From Lachnospiraceae bacterium (GTDB taxonomy: Bacteria; Bacillota; Clostridia; Lachnospirales; Lachnospiraceae), in the NCBI GenBank assembly GCA_015057165.1, contig SVEY01000002.1, positions 124,001 to 188,000 of the forward strand: DNA of 64,000 nucleotides, in the 5' to 3' direction. Position numbers and translations under genes: made by a program. Position 1 is the stretch's first letter. Each line of letters begins with the position of its first letter. Shown one piece after another: positions 1 to 8,347 of the stretch. Below the pieces are notes generated by a model. It worked only from the letters and a program-made list of their open reading frames with translations. It ran no database searches and was not told the DNA's origin.

Positions 1-1
1 T

Positions 2-73
2 ACATCATTAGATACAGTTAGAATACTTCTTGATGTATTAGAAGATATTTCCCCAAGAATTAGTGTGATATAA
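2..73 (+). CDS. C-terminal end of an upstream gene (partial)
   Basis: An open frame enters from the left edge and ends with TAA at 71-73, leaving about 23 C-terminal residues that read like an amphipathic helix (TSLDTVRILLDVLEDI and onward). It stops 10 bases before the next ATG, and its stop codon touches the Shine-Dalgarno of the glutamine synthetase gene, which fits a co-transcribed upstream gene. The fragment is too short to assign a family. It could also be a chance open frame, since there is no start in view. Confidence 0.4.
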   Translation, partial: TSLDTVRILLDVLEDISPRISVI

Positions 74-83
74 GGAGATTAAT

Positions 84-1259
84 ATGCAATATTCATATGA
101 AGATGTAATAAGTTATATTGAGGATGAAGACGTTAAGTTTGTTCGTCTTGCATTTCGTGATGCTTATGGAGTGCAGAAGAATTTGTCCATCCTGTCTAGC
201 GAGATAAGTAAAGCATTTAAAGAGGGAATTCCTGTTAGTGCTAAGGAAATAGCAGGCTTTTTTGATTGTCCCTATGCGTCTTTGTATCTCAAACCAGACC
301 CGGATACTATGGCAATTCTTCCATGGAGACCAGATAGCGGTAAGGTGCTTAGAATGTTTTGTGATATGTATACCCCTGATGGTGAAGTATATATCTCAGA
401 TACCAGAGCTATTCTTATTGATGCAGTTAATGAAGCCGCATCACAGGGAATTGAATTTCGATTTGGTAATGAGACTGAATTCTATCTCTTTAATAGAGAG
501 GAAGATGGTACGCCAACAAGAATACCATATGATAATGCAGGTTATATGGACATAGCTCCTTTAGATAAATGTGAAAATGTAAGACGTGAAATCTGTCTGA
601 CTATTGAAAGAATGGGACTTAGACCTGAGAGATCTCATCATGAAAGGGGACCAGGACAAAATGAGATTGATTTTCATTATGGAAAGCCTCTTAAAGCAGC
701 AGATCAGATGACAACATTTAAGATGGTTGTAAATACATTAGCCGATAGATATGGTCTTATTGCGGATTTCTCTCCTATGCCACTTAAAGGAAAGCCTGGC
801 AATGGCTATCATATTAATATTTATGCTGTAGATAAAGATGGAAATGATGTTGTAACTTACGTGGCAGCAGGAATAATTGATAAGATTAGAGAGATTACAA
901 TCTTCCTTAACCCTTCAGAAGACTCTTACTCAAGACTTGGTAATAATACGGCACCAGATAAGGTTAATTGGTCAAGTGAAGGTGAAGCAGAACTTATATA
1001 TATTGAGACATGTAATGGTAGAACGAAAGTGGAACTTCGCTCTCCTGATGCATCATGCAACCCTTATCTTGTGTACGCACTACTAATTAAAGCAGGACTT
1101 GAGGGAATTAATAATAAACTTAGCCTCCCAGAAGAAAAGTCAGAATCTGCACTTCTTCTTCCAAGTTCAATTAAGGAGGCAAGTAAACTGGCACTTGAAA
1201 GCGATTTTGTTAATTCCATAGTTCCAAAGGGCATTATAGACGAATATACACTAGGCTAG
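84..1259 (+). CDS. Glutamine synthetase family protein (short type)
   Basis: This is an ATP-dependent ligase of the glutamine synthetase (GS) superfamily, presumably joining ammonia to glutamate in the cytoplasm. The 391 residues carry the beta-grasp N-terminal part and the catalytic core. Visible motifs are GNETEFYLF (metal-binding Glu), ERGPGQNEIDF, GNGYHINI in place of the usual GSGMH loop, and KVELRSPDASCNPYL near the C-terminus. It is about 50 residues shorter than ordinary GlnA (about 440), so it may belong to a divergent branch acting on another gamma-glutamyl acceptor. The start at 84 has an AAGGAG ribosome site five bases upstream. The next gene, 10 bases downstream, encodes an ANTAR regulator, a pairing common in clostridia that points to nitrogen control by antitermination. 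The family is certain, but the exact substrate is not. Confidence 0.88.
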   Translation: MQYSYEDVISYIEDEDVKFVRLAFRDAYGVQKNLSILSSEISKAFKEGIPVSAKEIAGFFDCPYASLYLKPDPDTMAILPWRPDSGKVLRMFCDMYTPDGEVYISDTRAILIDAVNEAASQGIEFRFGNETEFYLFNREEDGTPTRIPYDNAGYMDIAPLDKCENVRREICLTIERMGLRPERSHHERGPGQNEIDFHYGKPLKAADQMTTFKMVVNTLADRYGLIADFSPMPLKGKPGNGYHINIYAVDKDGNDVVTYVAAGIIDKIREITIFLNPSEDSYSRLGNNTAPDKVNWSSEGEAELIYIETCNGRTKVELRSPDASCNPYLVYALLIKAGLEGINNKLSLPEEKSESALLLPSSIKEASKLALESDFVNSIVPKGIIDEYTLG

Positions 1260-1269
1260 GAGGATTCAT

Positions 1270-1842
1270 ATGTCCAGAAAATCAGATATTTATCACTCTA
1301 TTCTGATTGTTTCTTCTTCGGATCATTTTAATTCTAAGATTAAGAAATATCTTACGGGTTTTATAACTATTGATATCAAGAAGAGTGTTTCTATTGCTAG
1401 AAGGTGTATTCTTGAGAAATATTATGACATCATAGTAATTAATGCGCCTCTTCAAGATGAGTCCGGAATAGAATTTGCCTTTGATTCAATAGAGAAAAGC
1501 AATGCTTCGGTGCTATTTGTATCCCCTATTGAAGTATATGAAGATGTTCTTGAAAATGTGACTGACAAGGGTATACTTGCTATCACAAAGGATATGGTAG
1601 ACAGTAGGTTAGACAAGGCTATAAGATATCTTATAGCTGTTCAGAATCGAGTTCACAGACTAGAACAAAAGACATTAACCCTTGAAGAAAAGATGGAAGA
1701 GATACGAATTGTTAATCGAGCAAAGCTTATTCTTGTAGAGCAAAGAAATATGACAGAAGATGAGGCTCATGCATATATTGGGAAATGCGCCATGGATAAT
1801 GGTGTATCAAGAAAGCGCATTGCAGAAGATATTATAAATTAA
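1270..1842 (+). CDS. ANTAR-domain antiterminator with degenerate receiver
   Basis: The 190-residue protein has a receiver-like domain (about 8-120), a coiled-coil linker (about 125-145, rich in Leu/Glu) and a C-terminal ANTAR RNA-binding helix bundle (about 140-190), recognisable from KMEEIRIVNRAKLIL, the MTEDEAHAYI helix and the RIAEDII end. ANTAR proteins bind paired hexaloop hairpins in nascent RNA and prevent termination. At the usual phospho-acceptor strand the sequence reads IIVINAPLQDESG, with Asn where Asp is expected, so classical phosphorylation looks unlikely and control may be by protein contact. It lies 10 bases after the glutamine synthetase with an AGGAGG site, so the two are probably one operon for nitrogen regulation. 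No obvious ANTAR target hairpin is seen inside the window. Confidence 0.85.
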   Translation: MSRKSDIYHSILIVSSSDHFNSKIKKYLTGFITIDIKKSVSIARRCILEKYYDIIVINAPLQDESGIEFAFDSIEKSNASVLFVSPIEVYEDVLENVTDKGILAITKDMVDSRLDKAIRYLIAVQNRVHRLEQKTLTLEEKMEEIRIVNRAKLILVEQRNMTEDEAHAYIGKCAMDNGVSRKRIAEDIIN

Positions 1843-1844
1843 CC

Positions 1845-1874
1845 TTGATTAAACCACATAATATGGGGTAAAAT
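1845..1874 (+). promoter_or_regulatory. Candidate sigma-A promoter before hybrid kinase gene
   Basis: TTGATT at 1845-1850 and TAAAAT at 1869-1874 are separated by 18 bases, in the only gap (about 80 bases) between the ANTAR gene and the first hybrid kinase. A small hairpin (1895-1899 with 1906-1910) sits just before the ribosome site. The match is imperfect and untested. Confidence 0.3.
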
Positions 1875-1923
1875 ATTATAGATAAAGGGTTTTTCTAGTT
1901 TTCTTACTAGTCAGGTGAAGGTT

Positions 1924-4900
1924 ATGACTGAATTAAACAACACTGGGTTGTTAATTTGTATTGAATTATTTTTATTCTGTATTCTTATACTAACAGTATT
2001 ATTTATATATACTATTAGGTTTATTAAGCGTGAGCAATTTAAGACTAGCAGATTTATTCTTGCTGTTAATTTTTGTTACGGTATTGTCGTTGATGTGGAT
2101 CTTATTAATGCCGTGTTCACATGGTCTCCAACAGAATATATTGGCTTATCATATGCTATCAATATTATAAGATATATTGCATATATTCTAGCTGCTTTAT
2201 TCTGGTTCTTATATTGTCAGAGAGAGTTTCGCTCTCGATTATTCACTAATAAAATATATATGGTGTTAGCATGCATACCTGTTGCAGTTGCAATTTTGTT
2301 TGTTATAATAAGTCCCTTTAATGGTATGGCATACACAATTACTGAGTCTGGAGTTACGAGAGGTCCATTCTATGCTGTTATACAGCATGTATCGTATCTA
2401 TATATTGCTGCTGCTTCAGTATTTGCATTTATCCGTATACTTAGAACAAAAGATAAGGATGAAAGAAAACGTAACTGGTCAATTATTATCTTCGCATTAC
2501 CAATAGTTGCTTCTGATGTATTGCAGACAATTACAGGATATCCATTCCTTTGCATAGGTGCGTCAATTGCTCTTACATTGGTATTTGCTAACCTTATTAT
2601 TGAAGTACATTTTAAGAATCAACAGAAGGAATTCTTGAGAATACAGCGTCGAGATGCTCTTGTTAGTGGTCTTACAGAGGATTATGAAGGTGTATTTATA
2701 GTTGATGTTGATCATGATACTATTAAGAGCGTACGTGTAAGTGAGGCATATAAGAAGATATTTGCTTATACTGAATGTGAGAAGAATTACAGCCAGCGAA
2801 TGGCAGAAGCTGCAGAGCAATATATGCTCGATGAAGACAGAGAGGAAAACTATAATAAGTTTCGTCTTGAAAATGTATGGCAGAAACTACAGGAGAATAT
2901 GTCTTTTGCCCTGTCATATAGAATAATAAGCATAAATGATGAGGAATTATATTATAGAGCTAAATTTGTAAGACTACAGGACAACGATGGAAGAAGATTT
3001 CTTCTGGGATTTAGAAATGTAGACTCTGAAATGAGAACGGAGTTAGAGTTAGAAAAACTTCGTGAAGAGAAAGCTATTAGAGAACAGACTTCAATGCTTC
3101 AGTCAATAATAGAGGCTATGACGTCTGAATATGTTATGTTGGCTACACTTAACCTTGATACTGGCGACATGGATAAATATAGAATAAGTGATAGATATAA
3201 GGCTTATATGAACTTTGAGCATACTGTGAAGGAATACAGTACTTTGGTAGTATTCTTTGCAGACAGGTTCGTTGAGAAGGATTATCGTGAAGCATTCATA
3301 AGGGAAATGAATGCTGATACTATAGTTGAGTGCCTACAAGAAAGAGACATTTATTCTATTAGGTTTAAACTCGTTGATGTTGAGCGTTGGTATGAAGTTA
3401 ATATGGCTCAGTACGATGAAGTTAACAGAACAGTTGTAATTGGCGCAAGAAATATTGATGAAGTTGTTAAGGCAGAGCAGCATAGAGAAGAGCTTGCTAA
3501 AGAACTTGAAGATGCAAGACAACTTCAGTTTATTGCTGGTCTTACACAGGACTTTGACTGTGTATCTTACATTGATGTGGAGAATGATTTCTTCGAGACA
3601 TTCTATAGAACAAGTCCTATATTTTATAATAGAATACCTGACTGCGCAAAGGGCGTTGGCTTTAGAATAAGAATTAAGGCATATTCAGATATATTTGTTG
3701 TTCCAGAAGATAGAGAGAAGTTCTTGCAGGAAGTAGATACTGATAATCTTGTTGAGAAATTATCAGATAAAAATGTGTATTTCCTTAATTTCAAGATTTC
3801 TGTTGACGATGTTATTAGGTATTATCAGATTAAGTTCATTGCCAATAGGGTTGATGGCAAATTACGGGGAATTATTGCCGGATTCCACGATGTAGATGAC
3901 GAGATGAAGGAAGAATTAAAGAGACAGGAGATTCTTGAGAAGGCTAAGAAGGTTGCTGAAGAAGGTAGTAGAGCAAAGACATTGTTCCTTTTCAATATGA
4001 GTCACGACATAAGAACGCCTATGAATGCAATAATGGGCTTTACTAATATTGCTCTTAAGAATATTGATAATAGAGACAGGGCTATAGATGCTCTTAATAA
4101 GACTCAGGAATCTAGCAAAGTACTTCTTGATCTTATTAATCAGATTCTTGATATGAGTCGTATTGAGAGTGGTAAGGTTGTTCTTGCCGAGGACAAAGCC
4201 GATATGTATAATTTCGGCAAAGATGTGCTTCCAATGCTTGAGGAATTAGCAAGGGATAAGGATATTGATTTTAGATATAATATTAATTATATAAAGGACG
4301 AGTATGTTACTTTAGATAGGACAAGGATTAACGAAGTTCTTGTTAATATTATTGGTAATGCTATTAAATATACCCAGAATGGTGGAGAAGTTACAACAAA
4401 TGTAAGACAACTAGAATACGACAAAGAAGATTATGGTTTATATGAGATAGAAGTTAGTGATAATGGCTTTGGTATGTCCAAAGAATTCCTAGGTCATATG
4501 TTCGAGAATTTCTCTCGTGAAGAATCGGCCTCTAAGAGTGGAATTCAGGGAACAGGTCTTGGACTTCCTCTTTGCAAGAAAATAATTGACCTTATGAATG
4601 GAACTATTGAAGTTGAAAGTGAGGAAAATGTTGGTTCAACATTTACAATAACTTTACCATTCGAAAAGATTGGAAAAGACTCTATAAGAGATGATGAATT
4701 TGCTACAGATGTGGAATATGACTTTGAAGGCAAGAGAATTCTTCTTGTTGAAGATAACGACCTTAACAGGGAAATAGCTATGGATATTCTTAAGGAAGCT
4801 GGATTTGAGGTTGAAGAAGCAAGAGATGGAAGAGAAGCCATTGATATGGTTAAGAGATATGGTGAAGAATACTATGATTATATACTAATGGATATAAGAA

Positions 4901-5097
4901 TGCCTGTTATGGACGGATATGAGGCAACTAAGTATATAAGAGGATTCTGTAGTAAGAGGCATATTCCTATTATTGCATTATCTGCAAATGCTTTTGAGGA
5001 AGATAGAGCAAAGTCAATTAAAGTTGGAATGGATGATCATGTGGCTAAACCAATTGAGATTGATAAGCTTAAGAAGACGCTTGCAAGGTTCTTATAA
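1924..5097 (+). CDS. 7-TM hybrid histidine kinase with three PAS-like modules and receiver
   Basis: This large membrane sensor kinase (about 1057 residues) has seven hydrophobic segments in residues 5-235, resembling the 7TM N-terminal region of some histidine kinases. Three consecutive PAS-like modules of about 130-140 residues follow (about 240-385, 390-525, 530-670), each ending in a DV/NVD/NID turn and a charged helix. Next come HisKA with the H-box MSHDIRTPMNAIMGF, HATPase_c (NIIGNAIKYT, DNGFGM, GTGLGLPL), and a C-terminal receiver with LMDIRMPVMDGYEAT as phospho-acceptor. It should therefore autophosphorylate and pass phosphate to its own receiver; no output domain is present. I prefer ATG at 1924, because AGGTGAAGG lies directly before it, over the GTG at 1915, which is inside that ribosome site. 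A second, soluble hybrid kinase follows 14 bases later. Confidence 0.9.
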   Translation: MTELNNTGLLICIELFLFCILILTVLFIYTIRFIKREQFKTSRFILAVNFCYGIVVDVDLINAVFTWSPTEYIGLSYAINIIRYIAYILAALFWFLYCQREFRSRLFTNKIYMVLACIPVAVAILFVIISPFNGMAYTITESGVTRGPFYAVIQHVSYLYIAAASVFAFIRILRTKDKDERKRNWSIIIFALPIVASDVLQTITGYPFLCIGASIALTLVFANLIIEVHFKNQQKEFLRIQRRDALVSGLTEDYEGVFIVDVDHDTIKSVRVSEAYKKIFAYTECEKNYSQRMAEAAEQYMLDEDREENYNKFRLENVWQKLQENMSFALSYRIISINDEELYYRAKFVRLQDNDGRRFLLGFRNVDSEMRTELELEKLREEKAIREQTSMLQSIIEAMTSEYVMLATLNLDTGDMDKYRISDRYKAYMNFEHTVKEYSTLVVFFADRFVEKDYREAFIREMNADTIVECLQERDIYSIRFKLVDVERWYEVNMAQYDEVNRTVVIGARNIDEVVKAEQHREELAKELEDARQLQFIAGLTQDFDCVSYIDVENDFFETFYRTSPIFYNRIPDCAKGVGFRIRIKAYSDIFVVPEDREKFLQEVDTDNLVEKLSDKNVYFLNFKISVDDVIRYYQIKFIANRVDGKLRGIIAGFHDVDDEMKEELKRQEILEKAKKVAEEGSRAKTLFLFNMSHDIRTPMNAIMGFTNIALKNIDNRDRAIDALNKTQESSKVLLDLINQILDMSRIESGKVVLAEDKADMYNFGKDVLPMLEELARDKDIDFRYNINYIKDEYVTLDRTRINEVLVNIIGNAIKYTQNGGEVTTNVRQLEYDKEDYGLYEIEVSDNGFGMSKEFLGHMFENFSREESASKSGIQGTGLGLPLCKKIIDLMNGTIEVESEENVGSTFTITLPFEKIGKDSIRDDEFATDVEYDFEGKRILLVEDNDLNREIAMDILKEAGFEVEEARDGREAIDMVKRYGEEYYDYILMDIRMPVMDGYEATKYIRGFCSKRHIPIIALSANAFEEDRAKSIKVGMDDHVAKPIEIDKLKKTLARFL

Positions 5098-5111
5098 TTA
5101 GAGGGGGAGAT

Positions 5112-7145
5112 ATGAAGGATTTTAATACTAGTGAAATAAAAGATAGCATACTTAATGATTCAAGCATTGGGCTATGGTATATTGACTTTGTGGAGGGAGA
5201 GAAACCTAAGATGTATGCAGATGACAATATGCTAATGCTTCTAGGATATTCTTCTGATGAAAGTGATGACTTATTGCCGGAAGATGTATATGAGAGATGG
5301 TATTCTAATATTGAAAAAAATCACCTTGATATTATAGACGATACCATAAGTAAGATGAAGCAGGGCAATCATGCTGAAGTTCAATATCCATGGAATCATC
5401 CTACCTTTGGAACCATATACGTTAGATGTGGTGGAAATGTTGATAGAACATTTACAGAAGGTCTTAGATTCATGGGATTTCATCAGGATATTACCAATCT
5501 TGTACATTTGCAGCAACAGCAAGAACAGACTAAGATTGAAAGCGCATATAAAGAAAATGTAAGATATATGTCTATAGCTTCTGTTCTTAGTAAGAAATAC
5601 GATGTAATCTATTATATTAATCTTGATAATGACAGATATATTGAATTCAATGTATCTGGTGAATTTAGAAGACTTGCTCTTGATATTTCCGGCAACAATT
5701 TCTTTGATGAATGTGCCGAGAATCTTAAGAGGGTATGTTACAAGGATGATCTTGAGAAAATGTCTATTCTCACCAATAAAGAGGTACTTCTTAATAGACT
5801 TGGATTTGATGAATTCAAATCCCTAGAGTACAGGCTTGTAATTCAAGGAAGGCCAACTTTCTACAGAGTTGAGGCAGTAAGACCATCTAAGAATAAGAAT
5901 CATATTATTATTGCATCAACTAATATTAATAAGGAAGTTGTTGACAGGAATAAGTACCAACAGCAATTGTCTAATGCATTACATGTTGCTGAGAAGGCTA
6001 ATAATGCAAAATCAACATTCCTCTTTAATGTAAGTCATGATATGAGAACTCCTTTAAATGTTATTAAGGGCTTTAGTGATATTGCTATTAATAACATGAA
6101 CGATAAGGAGCGCGTTCTTGATTGTTTAGATAAGATTAATAATGCAAGTGAACATTTACTTCGCCTAGTTAATGATGTTCTTGATATGAGTAATATTGAG
6201 AGTGGGCATCTTGAGATTATTGAAGAAAAGGTTGATCTTGTTTCTGCATCAGAAGAGGTCAACTCCATGATTAAGTATCTTGCTACAACGAAGAATATAA
6301 GCTATGTTACAAAATACGATATTACAAATGCTGAAGTTATGGCAGATATTTCCCATGTTAATCAGATTATGATGAATGTATTAACTAACGCTGTTAAATA
6401 TACTCCTGAGGGAGGAGAGGTGTCATTTGCAATAGAACAAACAAAACAGGCATATGCAGATAGGTATAAATATCGCTTTATTATCAAAGATAATGGTGTG
6501 GGAATAAGTAAAGATTATATGGAGCATATGTTTGAGGGCTTCACTAGAGAGAAAAATGTATCTAATAAGAGCGAGGGACTTGGCCTTGGCCTTGCTATAA
6601 CTAAGAGGCTGGTAGATAGTCTTCAAGGTGAAATAGAAGTCGAAAGTGAAGTTGGTAAGGGTACGACATTTATTATCACTTTACCATTTAGAATTACTAG
6701 TGATGCTAATGAAAGTGCAGAAGAAAGTACTTCTTTATCTAACGTATCCTTAGAAGGCAAGAGGATTCTCGTGGTGGAGGACAATGAACTTAATAGTGAA
6801 ATAACTATGGAAATACTCAGCGAATCTGGTATGACAGTTGATGCAGTTGAAAATGGTGCAGTTGCTGTTAAGAGACTGAAAAGAAAAGGTGTTGATAATT
6901 ATGATTTAATCCTTATGGATATTCAGATGCCTGTTATGGATGGATATGAAGCTACAAGAATAATTCGTAATAAAATTAGAGGTGGAAGCGAGATACCAAT
7001 AATTGCACTATCAGCAAATGCTTTTGAGAGAGATAAGATTAATTCTCTAAGGGCTGGTATGAATGCACATTTATCTAAACCTATAAATGCTGATGTGTTA
7101 TGTGAAGTTATAAAGTCGAATCTTGTAAAAAGACAATTTGGGTAG
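5112..7145 (+). CDS. Soluble PAS hybrid histidine kinase with receiver
   Basis: This 677-residue hybrid kinase has no membrane segment. An N-terminal PAS domain (about 10-135, with a GFHQDIT end typical of PAC strands) is followed by a second PAS-like module (about 145-285) that resembles the modules of the preceding kinase. Then come HisKA (NVSHDMRTPLNVIKGF, about 300), HATPase_c (NVLTNAVKYTPEGG, DNGVGIS, GLGLGLAI) and a receiver domain (about 545-670) with LMDIQMPVMDGYEAT. The ribosome site AGGGGGAG precedes the ATG. It sits 14 bases after the membrane hybrid kinase, and the two HisKA-to-receiver halves are closely alike, suggesting tandem duplication and a shared signalling circuit. The stimulus is unknown. 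Confidence 0.9.
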   Translation: MKDFNTSEIKDSILNDSSIGLWYIDFVEGEKPKMYADDNMLMLLGYSSDESDDLLPEDVYERWYSNIEKNHLDIIDDTISKMKQGNHAEVQYPWNHPTFGTIYVRCGGNVDRTFTEGLRFMGFHQDITNLVHLQQQQEQTKIESAYKENVRYMSIASVLSKKYDVIYYINLDNDRYIEFNVSGEFRRLALDISGNNFFDECAENLKRVCYKDDLEKMSILTNKEVLLNRLGFDEFKSLEYRLVIQGRPTFYRVEAVRPSKNKNHIIIASTNINKEVVDRNKYQQQLSNALHVAEKANNAKSTFLFNVSHDMRTPLNVIKGFSDIAINNMNDKERVLDCLDKINNASEHLLRLVNDVLDMSNIESGHLEIIEEKVDLVSASEEVNSMIKYLATTKNISYVTKYDITNAEVMADISHVNQIMMNVLTNAVKYTPEGGEVSFAIEQTKQAYADRYKYRFIIKDNGVGISKDYMEHMFEGFTREKNVSNKSEGLGLGLAITKRLVDSLQGEIEVESEVGKGTTFIITLPFRITSDANESAEESTSLSNVSLEGKRILVVEDNELNSEITMEILSESGMTVDAVENGAVAVKRLKRKGVDNYDLILMDIQMPVMDGYEATRIIRNKIRGGSEIPIIALSANAFERDKINSLRAGMNAHLSKPINADVLCEVIKSNLVKRQFG

Positions 7146-7169
7146 AAAATAATTGGAAGGAGAGATTCT

Positions 7170-7922
7170 ATGAAGAAAAGGTCTTTATTTAAGTTGGCTG
7201 CAGTTCTTATGCTTGCAGTCCTTGTGGTTGGCTCATTGGCTGGCTGTGGTAAATCTACGACTGTTGCGGAGGATGGCACGAAACTATCAGATGATTCATC
7301 GGATTTTGTGCTTATTAGCGAAGCAGTACCGGATGTAATTTTAGAGATTAGATATTATTCAACTTATAATTTTGTTGGTGACAGGATAGACGGTTATGAA
7401 CAGCCTGTTGCTCTTCTTACTAAAGAAGCAGCTGCAAAGCTTAAGGAAGTAAGCGACTATGTTATATCTAAGGGCTACAGACTTAAGATTTACGATGCAT
7501 ATAGGCCTCAGAAGGCTGTAACTAATTTCGTAAACTGGTCTAAAGATCCTAACGATGTGAGAATGAAACAGTATTTCTATCCTGAGTTACAGAAGGATGT
7601 ATTATTCCCACAGGGTTATATAGCTGAGCATTCAGGACATAGTAGAGGAAGTACTGTAGATCTTACTTTATTTGATATGAATACAGAGAAAGAAGTTGAT
7701 ATGGGTGGAACATTTGATTACTTTGGTGAACTTAGTCACCCAGATTATAGAGGAATCACAGATGAGCAATATAATAACAGAATGATTCTTAGAGAAGCAA
7801 TGCTTTCTCATGGATTTAAGCCATTAACAGAGGAGTGGTGGCATTTTACATTAGAAAACGAACCATATCCTGATACATATTTTACATTCCCGGTTAATAG
7901 TAATAGTGTAAAGACTAAGTAG
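7170..7922 (+). CDS. VanX-type D-Ala-D-Ala dipeptidase lipoprotein
   Basis: This is a peptidase M15D family protein of 250 residues. A signal peptide (1-25) ends in the lipobox LAGC, so it is expected to be lipid-anchored on the outer face of the membrane. The zinc and catalytic signature of VanX/DdpX is complete: SGHSRGSTVD supplies H157 and D164, and EEWWHF supplies E222 and H225. VanX hydrolyses D-alanyl-D-alanine; the extracellular copies in non-resistant bacteria probably recycle peptidoglycan-derived dipeptide. No vanH, vanA or vanRS set is visible, although two hybrid kinases lie directly upstream, so this is not a classical vancomycin-resistance cassette. The ribosome site GGAAGGAGAG precedes the ATG at 7170, and a strong terminator follows. 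Confidence 0.88.
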   Translation: MKKRSLFKLAAVLMLAVLVVGSLAGCGKSTTVAEDGTKLSDDSSDFVLISEAVPDVILEIRYYSTYNFVGDRIDGYEQPVALLTKEAAAKLKEVSDYVISKGYRLKIYDAYRPQKAVTNFVNWSKDPNDVRMKQYFYPELQKDVLFPQGYIAEHSGHSRGSTVDLTLFDMNTEKEVDMGGTFDYFGELSHPDYRGITDEQYNNRMILREAMLSHGFKPLTEEWWHFTLENEPYPDTYFTFPVNSNSVKTK

Positions 7923-7946
7923 ATTATAATAAAACTTGTGATAGTG

Positions 7947-7976
7947 AAAACCCTGGCCCTATGGCTGGGGTTTTTT
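7947..7976 (+). terminator. Rho-independent terminator after vanX-like gene
   Basis: A 12-bp stem (7947-7958 with 7963-7974, two G-T pairs) has a CTAT loop and runs into six T residues. It separates the kinase/dipeptidase operon from the adhesin locus. Confidence 0.85.
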
Positions 7977-8295
7977 AATAAAAGGGTTTTGGGGTAGTTT
8001 GTTGAAAAGCTGTCTAATAGGGTTGGGGAATTTTAATACACTTATGTAATATAACAGACTCTTGGCATAAAATGAGTATAAAGTATTTATAAAAATTAAA
8101 ACAAGGTATAACTTAGGATTAATTATAAAAGACATTAATACTTAAGTAGTCTTTTATTTACCTAGTGTCGCGAAAAAGCTTTGTGCCATTTGCCTTATTA
8201 TGCCTTTTTTTGGAGTTTTTTCATTGTAAATTGTTACGAAATATCCGTAAAGCACGATTTATCAAGGGTTAAAGGCACATTTTGATTAGATATCG
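7977..8295. other. Non-coding leader region before the adhesin gene
   Basis: About 320 bases hold no convincing gene. Visible items are an AT-rich hairpin with 9-bp arms at 8125-8133 and 8149-8157 around a loop containing a small palindrome, several short T-runs, and no recognisable riboswitch. A regulatory role in adhesin expression is possible but only inferred. Confidence 0.4.
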
Positions 8296-8304
8296 TGTTA
8301 TAAT
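8296..8304 (+). promoter_or_regulatory. Extended -10 promoter of the adhesin gene
   Basis: TGTTATAAT (TGn plus perfect TATAAT at 8299-8304) lies 44 bases before the preferred ATG at 8348. I see no good -35 box at normal spacing, as is usual for extended -10 promoters. Confidence 0.6.
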
Positions 8305-8347
8305 ACAAACCATAGAAAGTTATATTTTAAGAAAAGGGGTAAATATA

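Noticed and set aside
1895-1910. ANTAR target hairpin before the hybrid kinase
   Set aside because: There is a 5-bp hairpin with a six-base loop, but the loop (TTTCTT) lacks the A1/G4 pattern of ANTAR targets and there is no second hairpin.
6923-7279. Minus-strand 118-codon open frame at the end of the second hybrid kinase
   Set aside because: It crosses the receiver domain and the start of the VanX-like gene, both well supported on the plus strand.
7170-7922. Classical vancomycin-resistance cassette
   Set aside because: Only a secreted VanX-like lipoprotein is present, with no vanH, vanA/B ligase or VanRS pair; the neighbouring kinases are hybrid types.
8134-8281. Riboswitch in the adhesin leader
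   Set aside because: I could not match any known aptamer motif; apart from an AT-rich hairpin just upstream (8125-8157) only T-runs are visible.
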